Source: Conexibacter stalactiti (GTDB lineage Bacteria > Actinomycetota > Thermoleophilia > Solirubrobacterales > Solirubrobacteraceae). From it: a stretch of 64,000 nt of DNA. Where the stretch lies: assembly GCF_035967765.1 (NCBI RefSeq), contig NZ_JAYWIT010000016.1; one strand, given 5' to 3'. The position numbers and the translations under genes are program-made. Every line of letters starts with the position of its first letter. Position 1 is the first letter of the stretch. Shown here piece after piece: positions 51,410 through 59,480 of this stretch. The notes under the pieces were generated by a model, which did not search any database, was not told the origin of the DNA, and was given only the letters and a program-made list of their open reading frames with translations.

Positions 51410-52921
51410 CTACCGCTCGCCGCTTGCCGCGACCTGCACGATCGAGGCGTCGATCAGCCACTCGACCGGCGAGATGTCGTCGGTGTAGACCTTCCCGCCG
51501 GGCAGCCGCGGCGCGATCCGCGCCGCCGTCTGCTCGGCGACCGGCCGCAGCTCGACCGGCAGCCCCGGGATCGCCGCGCGCAGCGCCTCCGGCGAGATCT
51601 GCCCGTCGCCGGCCATCGCGATCGTGTTGACGTCCTGGCTGGGATCGCGCACGACCGTCGAGAAGACGTCGGCCATCGTCGCCGTCAGCACCTCCTCCAG
51701 CGCGTGCGAGGACTCCGGGTGGCCGATGTTGACGAGCACGACGCCGCCCGGGTTGAGGTGGTCCCGCACCTCCTCGAAGAACTCCTTCGTCGCGAGGTGG
51801 AACGGCACGTACGGCTGGCGGTAGGCGTCGACGAAGATCGCGTCGTATCTGCGCTCCTGCGCGCGCAGCCACGGCCGCCCGTCGGCGGTGTGCAGGTGCA
51901 CGTTCGGCGCGTCGCGGCGGTTGAGGTCGAACATCGACCGTGCCAGCTCGTTCAACTCGCCGTCGATCTCGACGCCGTCGACGCGCGTGTCGGGGAAGTA
52001 GTGGCCGTACTGGCGCGCGACGGTGCCGGCGGCGTTGCCGAGGATCGCGACCGATCTCGGCGGCGTCGCGTCGGGGCTCGCCGCGAACGGCAGCGTCAGG
52101 AACTCGTCCCAGTAGTTGCCGGTCAGCCATCTGCCGGGGTCATAGATCGAGTGCACCGCCTGGCCCTCGTTCAGCTCCAGCCGCCGCTGGCCGTCGTCGC
52201 GCTCGATCACGACGGCGTACTGGTACAGCGTCTCCTTCTCCCAGATCACCTTGCCGTCCTCGACCGCCTTGACCGTACCGACCGGCAGCGCCAGCAGGAT
52301 CGCGATCACGATCGGCGCCGGCGCGAAGCGGCGCCCGAGCGAGACGGCCGCGACGACCGCCAGCGCGAGCGCGTAGATCAGGAAGGTCCGGCGCGTACCG
52401 AGGAAGGGGATCAGCAGCAGCGAGCTGAGGAAGGTGCCGGCGAGCGAGCCGAGCGTCGAGATCGCGTAGAGGCGGCCGGTCACTCTGCCGGCCTCCTCGA
52501 CCGAGCGGATCGCCAGCTTGACGACGAACGGCGAGACCATCCCGAGCAGCACCATCGGCACCGCCAGCAGCACCAGCACCGCGATCAGCGAGCCGACGAA
52601 GGCGCCGGCCGAGACGGAGCTGAGCGCATCGACGGAGACGCGCAGGAACGGCCGCGCGACGAACGGCAGGATCGCGAAGACGGCGGATGCGGCGAGGATG
52701 ATCAGCGCCAGCCGTCTGCCGTCGTCGGGGGAGTCGTCGGCGAGCTTGCCGCCGAGCCAGTAGCCGACCGACAGCGCGACGAGCACGATGCCGATCGTGT
52801 TGGCCCAGATCAGGGTCGAGTCGCCGAACCACGGCGCCATCAGCCGCGCGGCGGCGATCTCCCCGCCGAGTGAGGCGGCCCCGCCGACGAAGGTGAGCGC
52901 GTAGAGGCGTCGGATGGGCAC
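51410..52921 (-). CDS. Spermidine synthase-like protein with N-terminal membrane domain
   Basis: 503 residues from GTG 52921, the only start after the rubredoxin stop. Residues 1-215 form about seven membrane helices (LYALTFVGGAASLGGEIAAARLMAPWFG is the typical opening). Residues 230-500 are a Rossmann methyltransferase-like domain: GNAAGTVARQYGHYFPDTRVDGVEIDGELNELA and YDAIFVDAYRQPYVPFHLAT. The aminopropyltransferase DxxDP-type catalytic stretch is not kept (VDAYRQPYVP), so true polyamine synthesis is doubtful. Such fused proteins are frequent in actinobacteria and of unknown role. Confidence 0.85.
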   Translation of the reverse strand: MPIRRLYALTFVGGAASLGGEIAAARLMAPWFGDSTLIWANTIGIVLVALSVGYWLGGKLADDSPDDGRRLALIILAASAVFAILPFVARPFLRVSVDALSSVSAGAFVGSLIAVLVLLAVPMVLLGMVSPFVVKLAIRSVEEAGRVTGRLYAISTLGSLAGTFLSSLLLIPFLGTRRTFLIYALALAVVAAVSLGRRFAPAPIVIAILLALPVGTVKAVEDGKVIWEKETLYQYAVVIERDDGQRRLELNEGQAVHSIYDPGRWLTGNYWDEFLTLPFAASPDATPPRSVAILGNAAGTVARQYGHYFPDTRVDGVEIDGELNELARSMFDLNRRDAPNVHLHTADGRPWLRAQERRYDAIFVDAYRQPYVPFHLATKEFFEEVRDHLNPGGVVLVNIGHPESSHALEEVLTATMADVFSTVVRDPSQDVNTIAMAGDGQISPEALRAAIPGLPVELRPVAEQTAARIAPRLPGGKVYTDDISPVEWLIDASIVQVAASGER

Positions 52922-52932
52922 GTCGGGAACTA

Positions 52933-53115
52933 CTAGTCCTCGTACGGGACGAAGTCCCGCTTGCGCGCGCCGCAGACGGGACAGAACCACGTCTCCGGAA
53001 TGTCTTCGAACGCCGTCCCCGCGGGAATGCCGCCGTCGGGGTCGCCGTCCTCAGGGTCATAGATGAAACCGCAGGACTCGCAGATCCACTTCTGTGAGGT
53101 CTGAGTAGTGCTCAT
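52933..53115 (-). CDS. Rubredoxin
   Basis: 60 residues. The two CxxC knuckles are CESCGFIYDP and CPVCGARKRDF, separated by the standard DGGIPAGTAFEDIPETW region. It binds one iron and moves single electrons, often to alkane hydroxylases or reductases; none is adjacent. ATG 53115 has TACCGT 6 nt upstream. The spermidine-synthase-like gene follows 11 bp later and is probably co-transcribed. Confidence 0.96.
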   Translation of the reverse strand: MSTTQTSQKWICESCGFIYDPEDGDPDGGIPAGTAFEDIPETWFCPVCGARKRDFVPYED

Positions 53116-53121
53116 GACGAC

Positions 53122-53127
53122 ACGGTA
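53122..53127 (-). promoter_or_regulatory. -10 box of rubredoxin (leaderless)
   Basis: TACCGT on the minus strand, 6 nt before ATG 53115. Confidence 0.55.
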
Positions 53128-53139
53128 CCGCGCACACGG

Positions 53140-53145
53140 TAGGGT
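53140..53145 (+). promoter_or_regulatory. -10 box of the Nudix gene (leaderless)
   Basis: TAGGGT, 7 nt before ATG 53153. Its partner box for rubredoxin lies 13 bp away on the other strand, an unusually compact divergent promoter. Confidence 0.6.
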
Positions 53146-53152
53146 GCGACCC

Positions 53153-53818
53153 ATGGAGCCGCACCCCGGCCTCGGCCCTGGCGAAGAGGTCAACACCGGA
53201 CCCACCACCGCGCCGCGCATCGCCGCGAGCGTGATCGTCGTCCGCGGCGGCGACCGCGCGCTCGAGCTGCTGCTCGTGCAGCGCACCCACGCCGCGCGCT
53301 TCATGGGCGGCGTGTGGGTCTTCCCCGGCGGCTCGGTCGATCCCGCCGACGGTCCGACCGACCATCCCGAGGACCTGCAGTGGGCGCTGCGCGCCGCCGC
53401 CGTGCGCGAGGTCTCCGAGGAGGCCGGCATCCGCATCGACAGCGTCGAGTCGCTGACGCCCTTCTCGCGCTGGATCACCCCGGCGCACCTGACGACGCGC
53501 TTCGACACCTGGTTCTTCGTCACGCCGGCGCCGTGGGGCGCCGAGCCCGAGGTCGACGGCAGCGAGTGCATCGACGCCAAGTGGATCACGCCGACCGAGG
53601 CGCTCGCCGCCCACCAGGCGGGCACGCTGCCGCTCGTCTTCCCGACGATCAAGCACCTCGAGCAGCTGCGCGCCTTCAGCAGCGCCAACCAGCTGCTGGA
53701 GTACTCCTACGAGCTGATCATCGAGCCGGTCGAGCCGCGCGTGATCACCGTCAGAGACGAGATGCAGGTGCTGCTGCCCGGCGACCCCGGCTACGAGAGC
53801 GCGGGGCGCAGGAGCTAG
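53153..53818 (+). CDS. Nudix hydrolase (NUDT19/RppH-like)
   Basis: 221 residues from ATG 53153. The sequence opens IAASVIVVRGGDRALELLLVQRT and FMGGVWVFPGGSVDPADG. The Nudix box is recognisable as the G-x5-E-x7-REVSEEAG region, with a long insertion between GG and AAVREVSEEAGI, as in NUDT7/19-type CoA diphosphatases. It hydrolyses a nucleoside diphosphate derivative, possibly CoA. The epimerase gene starts 5 bp later. Confidence 0.88.
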   Translation: MEPHPGLGPGEEVNTGPTTAPRIAASVIVVRGGDRALELLLVQRTHAARFMGGVWVFPGGSVDPADGPTDHPEDLQWALRAAAVREVSEEAGIRIDSVESLTPFSRWITPAHLTTRFDTWFFVTPAPWGAEPEVDGSECIDAKWITPTEALAAHQAGTLPLVFPTIKHLEQLRAFSSANQLLEYSYELIIEPVEPRVITVRDEMQVLLPGDPGYESAGRRS

Positions 53819-53822
53819 CGCG

Positions 53823-54848
53823 ATGGCCGCCGCCGCACCGCTCACGGTCGCCGTCACCGGCCCGACTGGAGAGATCGGGCGGGCGTTCGTGCGCGCGCTG
53901 GAGCGCAGCAGAGACGTCGGCCGCGTCAAGGCGCTCGGCCGGCGCCAGATCGATCCGGCCAGCGAGGGCTGGAAGAAGACCGAGTACCTGCGCGGAGACG
54001 TGCTCGACAGGGACGCGGTCGAGCAGGTCGTCGAGGGCGCCGACGTCGTCGTCCACCTCGCCTTCGCGATCATGGGCGCGCCCGGCGAGAACGGCCGCGA
54101 GGTCAACCTGACCGGCTCCCGCAACGTCTTCGGCGCCGCCGTCCGCGCTGGCGCCAGACGGCTCGTCTACACCTCGTCGGTCGCCGCCTACGGCTTCCAC
54201 GACGACAACCCGCCGCTGCTGACCGAGGACGTCCACCCGCGCGGCACCGACGCGCACGCCTACTCGAAGGCGAAGGCGGCGGTCGAGCGGCTGCTGTCGG
54301 AGATGACGGTCGGCACGCACACCTCGACCTACGTCTTCCGCCCCTGCATCGTCGCCGGCCCCGATGCGCTGATGTTCATCGGCTCGATCCCGTACGTGCA
54401 GCTCGGCGACAAGATGCCGGCGGCCGTCTGGCGGCTGCTCGACGCCGTGCCGGTGCTCAAGCCCGTGATCCCCGACAACGGCATCTCCTTCCAGCTCGTC
54501 CACCACGACGACGTCGCCGCCGCGCTGCGCGCCGCCACGCTCGGCAGAGGCAGACCGGGGATCTACAACCTCGCCGCGCACGGGACGCTGACGATGCGCG
54601 ACCTCGCCGACGACCTCGGCTGGTACGCGATCCCGGTGCCCGAGCTGGCCGTCGACGTTGCCGCCGAGATGGCGACGCGGCTGCCGTTCATCCCCGAGGA
54701 CGCGCAATGGCTCAACGCACTGCGCGTGCCGATGCTGATGGACGTCTCGAAGGCCGAGCGCGAGCTGAGATGGCGGCCGAGATACGGCGTGCGCGAGACG
54801 TTGCGCGCGACGATCGCCGAAGCGCGGCTGTCGCAGATGCTGCGCTGA
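53823..54848 (+). CDS. NAD-dependent epimerase/dehydratase (extended SDR)
   Basis: 341 residues. The Rossmann start is VAVTGPTGEIGRAFVRAL (GxxGxxG). Then come EYLRGDVLD, VVVHLAFAIMG, LVYTSSVAAYG (Ser) and AHAYSKAKAAVERL with the catalytic YxxxK (about 150). The C-terminal part resembles 3-beta-HSD or nucleoside-sugar epimerases (GIYNLAAHGTLTMRDLADDL). It is in an operon with the Nudix gene. Confidence 0.9.
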   Translation: MAAAAPLTVAVTGPTGEIGRAFVRALERSRDVGRVKALGRRQIDPASEGWKKTEYLRGDVLDRDAVEQVVEGADVVVHLAFAIMGAPGENGREVNLTGSRNVFGAAVRAGARRLVYTSSVAAYGFHDDNPPLLTEDVHPRGTDAHAYSKAKAAVERLLSEMTVGTHTSTYVFRPCIVAGPDALMFIGSIPYVQLGDKMPAAVWRLLDAVPVLKPVIPDNGISFQLVHHDDVAAALRAATLGRGRPGIYNLAAHGTLTMRDLADDLGWYAIPVPELAVDVAAEMATRLPFIPEDAQWLNALRVPMLMDVSKAERELRWRPRYGVRETLRATIAEARLSQMLR

Positions 54849-54879
54849 GCGCGCGCCCCGCCGCCTCCTGGTCCTGCGC

Positions 54880-54885
54880 TAGCTT
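54880..54885 (+). promoter_or_regulatory. -10 box of the aldo/keto reductase gene (leaderless)
   Basis: TAGCTT, 7 nt before ATG 54893. Confidence 0.55.
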
Positions 54886-54892
54886 CTTCGGC

Positions 54893-56026
54893 ATGGCTCA
54901 TCCCACCCGGACCGCGGTCGGCACCTGGAGCGGCGGCCGCTTCATGCACTTCGGCGAACCGCTCGACGACGAGCGCCTGCTGGCGCTGCTGCGGCCGGAC
55001 GCGGGCATCAGAACCGTCCTGACGGCCGACGCCTACGGCGCCGGCGACGCCGACCGCCTGCTCGGCCGGGCGCTCGAGGGTCTCCCGCGCGAGGACTACG
55101 CGCTCGTCGGCGCCATCGGCCACGACTTCTACGACGGCGAGCGCGAGGGCGCGAAGGGCTTCCCGCGCTTCACCGACCCGCGCCTGCGCGGTCCCGAGGA
55201 CTACGCGGGATATCTGCGCCGCGCGACCGAGGCGTCGCTGGAGCGCTGCGGGGTCGACCGCTTCGACCTGCTGCTGCTGCACAACCCCGATCAGATCGGC
55301 TACCGCAGCGAGCAGGTCTGGGACGGGATGGCGGCGCTGCGCGACGCCGGGCTGACCGACCTGATCGGGATCGCCCCCGGCCCCGCGAACGGCTTCACGC
55401 TCGACCTGATCGACTGCTTCGAGCGTTTCGGCGACCGCATCGACTGGGCGATGGTGATCCTCAACCCGCTCGAGCCGTGGCCCGGTGAGCTGGTGCTGCC
55501 GGCCGCCGTCAGACATGACGTGAAGCTGCTCACGCGCGTCGTCGACTACGGCGGCCTGTTCGGCGGCGACCTGCGCGATCCCGGCACGCTCGGTGAGCGC
55601 GACCACCGCAAGTTCCGCCCCGACGGCTGGGTTCAGCGCGGGCTGGAGCGGATCGAGCGGATGCACGCGATCGCCGACCGCCACGAGCTGACGCCGCTGC
55701 AGCTCGCCTGCCAGTGGAACCTCGCCCACCCGCAGGTGCAGAGCGTCGTGCCGACGCTCGTGCAGGAGGCCGGGCCGGACGCCAAGCCGGTCGAGGACAA
55801 GCGCGCCGAGCTGGCCGCGCTGCCGGCCGAGAACCGCCTGAGCGAGGCGGAGATCGCGGAGATCCGCGCGATCGGCGACAACGTCGGCTCGATGGCGCTG
55901 AAGGGCGCCGCGGTCGGCCACGATGGGCCGGCGAAGGCCGACGCCTGGCCGCTCGACGAGCCGTTGAGCGAGCTGGCCGCGCGCTGGGCGATCGACCCCG
56001 CGCGCGACCTCGTCAAGACGGTCTAG
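54893..56026 (+). CDS. Aldo/keto reductase family protein
   Basis: 377 residues from ATG 54893. TIM-barrel AKR features are TVLTADAYGAGDADRLLGRAL, RRATEASLERCGVDRFDLLLLHNPD, GMAALRDAGLTDLIGIAPG, WAMVILNPLEP and the C-terminal HELTPLQLACQWNLAHPQVQSVVPTLVQ. The Tyr of the tetrad is in DAYG, and the usual Lys in a SK/TK strand is not clear here (VGAIGHDFY). It may be an altered oxidoreductase. The C-terminal 60 residues are longer than usual. Confidence 0.82.
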   Translation: MAHPTRTAVGTWSGGRFMHFGEPLDDERLLALLRPDAGIRTVLTADAYGAGDADRLLGRALEGLPREDYALVGAIGHDFYDGEREGAKGFPRFTDPRLRGPEDYAGYLRRATEASLERCGVDRFDLLLLHNPDQIGYRSEQVWDGMAALRDAGLTDLIGIAPGPANGFTLDLIDCFERFGDRIDWAMVILNPLEPWPGELVLPAAVRHDVKLLTRVVDYGGLFGGDLRDPGTLGERDHRKFRPDGWVQRGLERIERMHAIADRHELTPLQLACQWNLAHPQVQSVVPTLVQEAGPDAKPVEDKRAELAALPAENRLSEAEIAEIRAIGDNVGSMALKGAAVGHDGPAKADAWPLDEPLSELAARWAIDPARDLVKTV

Positions 56027-56064
56027 CGGCGCGCGGTCGGCGGGCGCGCTCCGCCGCGCACGGC

Positions 56065-56088
56065 CGGCGGGCGCCGCGTCGCCCGCCG
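56065..56088. terminator. Hairpin between convergent AKR and M24 genes
   Basis: CGGCGGGCG pairs perfectly with CGCCCGCCG around a CCGCGT loop. Confidence 0.55.
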
Positions 56089-56089
56089 T

Positions 56090-57301
56090 TCACCACCAGA
56101 CCGCCGGGCAGGCGGCCGTCAGCACCTCGTTGCGATCGGGGTGGACGACGATCGCCTCCTCGTGGCTGATGCCACCGGTCTCCGGCGTTCCCATCACGAT
56201 CTCCAGCGCCAGCACCTGCCCGGCCTCGATCGGCTGCGTCGAGCTGGCGGCGATGAACGGCCCTTCTGTCGTCAGCCCCAGCTGGTGGCCGAACATCGGC
56301 ACGAAGCCCTCGAAGTAGCCGTGCGGCGGATGGCCGCGCTCGGTCAGGAAGGCGACGCCGGCGTCGTGGACGGCGGCGTGGGTCACGCCCGGTCTGACGG
56401 TGTCGATCAGCGTCTGGATCAGGTCGACCGCCTGCTGCAGCACGACCGCCTGCGGCTCGCTCGCCGGCTGGCCGACGCAGGCGGAGCGGGCGAGGTCGGT
56501 GTAGTAGCCGAGCACCGGGCCGAAGCCGTCGACGCGCAGCAGATCGCCCTGTCTCAGCGGCCGGCGCGCGTCGAACGACGGCACGCCGCGCGGCGCGTTG
56601 GGGCGGCACGGCAGCCCCGAGCCGATCACGACGTCGTCGGGGAAGCCGCCGCCGGCGAGCAGCACGGGCATGCCGAGCGCGACCAGGTCGGCCTCGGTGC
56701 GGCCGGGCTCGGCCGCCTCCACCATCGCGCCGATCCAGGCGCCGCCGACCGCCGAGGCGTGACGCAGCAGCGCGATCTCGGCCGGGCTCTTGACGCGGTG
56801 CAGCGGCTCGACGATCGCGTCGGCCGCCACGAGCGTCACCGCGGCCGCGCCGGCCGCCGCCAGCTGCGCCTCGATCGCGCGCCGCTGACGGTCCAGGAAC
56901 GCGCCCTCGCCGGCGATCCCGACGCGCTTGCCGGCGAGGCCGGCGTCACGCAGCGCCTGCGCGACGCCCTCGGTGACCGACTCGACCGTGCGCGCGTCGG
57001 CGACGGTCAGGTCGGCGGCCGGCACACGCTGGTCGAGCACGAGGATCGGCTCCCCATCGACCGGCAGCACGAGCGCCGAGAAGCCCTTGTCGCCGAACGG
57101 CGCGGCGGAGGCGAAGCCCGACTGGTGGTCGGCGAGCCAGCGGACGGCCCACGACCAGTCGACGCTGCCCCACGCGAGCAGCCCGTCGAGGCCGGCCGCG
57201 TCGATCGCGCGGCGGGTCCGTTCGCGGCGCTGCGCGAACTCGCCGGGCGCGATCGGCGGCGGGGCGTCGGCGACCGTCGGGGCCGTGGGCGCGGCGGGCA
57301 T
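56090..57301 (-). CDS. M24-family Xaa-Pro peptidase-like protein
   Basis: 403 residues with GGAG upstream of ATG 57301. The N-terminal creatinase-like domain (1-165, ERTRRAIDAAGLDGLLAWG) is followed by the pita-bread domain. The metal ligands are expected in LLRVDGFGPVLGYYTDLARS (two Asp, about 255 and 266), FGHQLGLTTEGPFI (His), LEIVMGTPE (Glu) and ISHEEAIVV (Glu). All five positions look filled, so it is likely an active Xaa-Pro dipeptidase, creatinase or similar hydrolase. Confidence 0.9.
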   Translation of the reverse strand: MPAAPTAPTVADAPPPIAPGEFAQRRERTRRAIDAAGLDGLLAWGSVDWSWAVRWLADHQSGFASAAPFGDKGFSALVLPVDGEPILVLDQRVPAADLTVADARTVESVTEGVAQALRDAGLAGKRVGIAGEGAFLDRQRRAIEAQLAAAGAAAVTLVAADAIVEPLHRVKSPAEIALLRHASAVGGAWIGAMVEAAEPGRTEADLVALGMPVLLAGGGFPDDVVIGSGLPCRPNAPRGVPSFDARRPLRQGDLLRVDGFGPVLGYYTDLARSACVGQPASEPQAVVLQQAVDLIQTLIDTVRPGVTHAAVHDAGVAFLTERGHPPHGYFEGFVPMFGHQLGLTTEGPFIAASSTQPIEAGQVLALEIVMGTPETGGISHEEAIVVHPDRNEVLTAACPAVWW

Positions 57302-57362
57302 GGCAGCTCCTTGCTGGTCTGTTCAGGGCCGGTCGAGCAGCCGGCGCGGCACGGATTGGATC

Positions 57363-58352
57363 CTACACTGCTGCCAATGGATCCATACTCTGCGGGACCC
57401 GGAACGTCCGCCGGTACGCCCGCGGCGAGACGCCGATCGCGCTGCGCAGGTGCTGGCGCAACAGCGCCGCGCTGCCGAAGCCGGCCTCGTAGGCGACGCT
57501 CTCGACCGGCAGGTCGGTCGTCTCCAGCAGGCTGCGGGCGCGGTCGACGCGCTGCCGCACGATCCACTGCGACGGGCTCGTGCCGACCTCGGCGCGAAAG
57601 CGGCGCGTGAAGGTCCGCACGCTCATGCCGGCGTGCGCGGCGAGCGCCTCCAGCGTCAACGGCTCGCGCAGCCGCGCGCTCGCCCACTCGCGTGTGGGCG
57701 CCGTCGTCGCCGTCGAGACGGCCGGGACCGGGCGCTCGATGAACTGCGCCTGCCCGCCGTCGCGCCACGGCGGCACGACGCAGCGCCGCGCCGCCGCGTT
57801 GGCGACCGCGGCGCCGTGGTCGCGCCGCACGACGTGGAGGCAGAGGTCGACGCCGGCGGCGCCGCCGGCCGAGGTCAGCACGCGGCCGTTGTCGACGAAC
57901 AGCACGTCGGGGCGCAGCTCGACGCGCGGGAAGAGGCGGGCAAAGCGGTCGGCCTGGCACCAGTGGGTCGTCGCCGGCAGGTCGTCGAGCAGGCCGGCGG
58001 CGGCGAGCACGAACGAGCCGGTGCAGATACTGAGGATCCGCGTGCGCGCAGGCAGCGACCGCAGCAGCCCGTCCAGCTCCGGCGGCAGCTCGCCGAGCTC
58101 CCGCAGCCGCCCCTCCGGCTCCTGCGTCGCGACGACGACCGTGTCGGCCTCCAACAGCGCGCGCTCGTCGCGCTCGACGACGATCGCGAAGTCCTCCGAG
58201 GTGCGCACGGGTGTGCCGCCGAGAGAGCAGGTGACGACCTCGTAGAGCAGCGCGCCGGCGTCGTCGTGCGCGGCACCGAAGACGCGCGCGGCGATCCCGA
58301 GGTCGAACGGGATGACGCGGTCGAGGGCGAGGACGGCGACGCGATGGGGCAT
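57363..58352 (-). CDS. GlxA-type transcriptional regulator (DJ-1/PfpI domain plus AraC HTH)
   Basis: 329 residues from ATG 58352. Residues 1-190 form an amidase-like DJ-1/PfpI domain (VAVLALDRVIPFDLGIAARVFG, RILSICTGSFVLAAAGLLD with the nucleophile-like Cys). Residues 225-325 form an AraC double HTH (LTLEALAAHAGMSVRTFTRRFRAEVGTSPSQWI, PVESVAYEAGFGSAALLRQHLRSAIGVSPRAYRR). It is divergent from the quinone reductase gene, a likely target. An AATAAT box lies 7 nt upstream. Confidence 0.94.
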   Translation of the reverse strand: MPHRVAVLALDRVIPFDLGIAARVFGAAHDDAGALLYEVVTCSLGGTPVRTSEDFAIVVERDERALLEADTVVVATQEPEGRLRELGELPPELDGLLRSLPARTRILSICTGSFVLAAAGLLDDLPATTHWCQADRFARLFPRVELRPDVLFVDNGRVLTSAGGAAGVDLCLHVVRRDHGAAVANAAARRCVVPPWRDGGQAQFIERPVPAVSTATTAPTREWASARLREPLTLEALAAHAGMSVRTFTRRFRAEVGTSPSQWIVRQRVDRARSLLETTDLPVESVAYEAGFGSAALLRQHLRSAIGVSPRAYRRTFRVPQSMDPLAAV

Positions 58353-58359
58353 TGGCCCG

Positions 58360-58365
58360 ATTATT
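58360..58365 (-). promoter_or_regulatory. -10 box of the GlxA-type regulator (leaderless)
   Basis: AATAAT on the minus strand, 7 nt before ATG 58352, in a short AT-rich patch. Confidence 0.58.
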
Positions 58366-58424
58366 GCGCATGTTGTCCTTTCGGCCACTGGCGGTCGCCG
58401 TCGCCACGTCGCAGACTGGCTCCC

Positions 58425-59465
58425 ATGAGCACGATCGAACGCACCGAAGACGCTGCCGCGGCCGCCGAAGCCGCGCCCGCCGCCGACACGACCGCGGCCG
58501 CCGCCGACGCCTCCCTCCCGACGATGCGCGCCGTCGTCGCCGACGGCTGGGGCGGCCCCGAGGTCCTGCGCGAGCGCGACCTCCCCCGCCCCGCCCCCGG
58601 CCCGACCGAGATCGCCGTCGCCGTCCACGCCGCCGGCGTCAACCCCGTCGACTGGTTCTCACGTTCGACCGGCGGCTTCGGCCTCTGGGCGGAGCCGCCG
58701 GTGATCGGCTGGGACGTCTCCGGCGTCGTCACCGCCGTCGGCCCCGGCGCCTCGCTTCACCGCGTCGGCGACGAGGTCTACGGGCTGCCGCGCTTCCCCC
58801 ACCAGGCCGGCGCCTACGCCGAGGTCGTCGTCGCCCCCTCGCGCCAGTTCGCGCCGAAGCCGGCCGCGCTCAGCCACGTCGAGGCGGCTGCGCTGCCGCT
58901 GGCCGGCCTGACGGCGTGGCAGGCGCTCGCCGAGGTCGCGCGCGTCCAGCCCGGCCAGCGCGTGCTCGTCCACGCCGCCGGCGGCGGCGTCGGCCACATC
59001 GCGGTGCAGCTCGCGAAGGCGCTCGGTGCCGAGGTGATCGGGACCGCCTCGGCCGCCAAGCACGCGTGGCTGCGCGAGCTCGGCGCCGACCAGCTGATCG
59101 ACCACGCGACGAGCGACTTCGCCGCCGAACTGCGCGACGTCGACGTCGTGCTCGACACGCGCGGCGGCGACTACGCGGCACGCTCGCTCGACGTGCTGCG
59201 CGACGGCGGGACGCTCGTCTCGATCAACAACCCCGGCGAGCCGGGAGCCGAGGTCGCCGCCGCCGCGGCCGCCCGCGGGATCGCGACCGGCTTCACGCTC
59301 GTCGAGCCCGACCGCCACGGCCTGCTGGAGCTGGCCCGGCTGGTCGAGGCGGGCAGGCTGCGCCCGGCGATCGCCGCGACCTTCGCGCTCGCCGAGGCCG
59401 GCCGCGCGCACCAGCTCGGCGAGCAGGGCCGCACCGCCGGCAAGATCGTGCTGACGGTGCGCTGA
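58425..59465 (+). CDS. Zinc-independent quinone reductase-like MDR oxidoreductase
   Basis: 346 residues. A 33-residue Ala/Asp-rich N-terminus precedes the MDR fold: MRAVVADGWGGPEVLRERDL, GVNPVDWFSRS, VIGWDVSGVVTAVGPGA and the nucleotide site VLVHAAGGGVGHIAVQLAKALGAEVIGTAS (about 185-215). The structural-zinc cysteines are absent, so it belongs to the NADPH:quinone reductase group. It is divergent from the GlxA-type regulator. Confidence 0.92.
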   Translation: MSTIERTEDAAAAAEAAPAADTTAAAADASLPTMRAVVADGWGGPEVLRERDLPRPAPGPTEIAVAVHAAGVNPVDWFSRSTGGFGLWAEPPVIGWDVSGVVTAVGPGASLHRVGDEVYGLPRFPHQAGAYAEVVVAPSRQFAPKPAALSHVEAAALPLAGLTAWQALAEVARVQPGQRVLVHAAGGGVGHIAVQLAKALGAEVIGTASAAKHAWLRELGADQLIDHATSDFAAELRDVDVVLDTRGGDYAARSLDVLRDGGTLVSINNPGEPGAEVAAAAAARGIATGFTLVEPDRHGLLELARLVEAGRLRPAIAATFALAEAGRAHQLGEQGRTAGKIVLTVR

Positions 59466-59480
59466 GGCAGCCGGCGGGCG

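Noticed and set aside
51410..52921. A polyamine biosynthesis enzyme
   Set aside because: The catalytic stretch of aminopropyltransferases is not conserved and no decarboxylase gene is nearby; annotated only as synthase-like.
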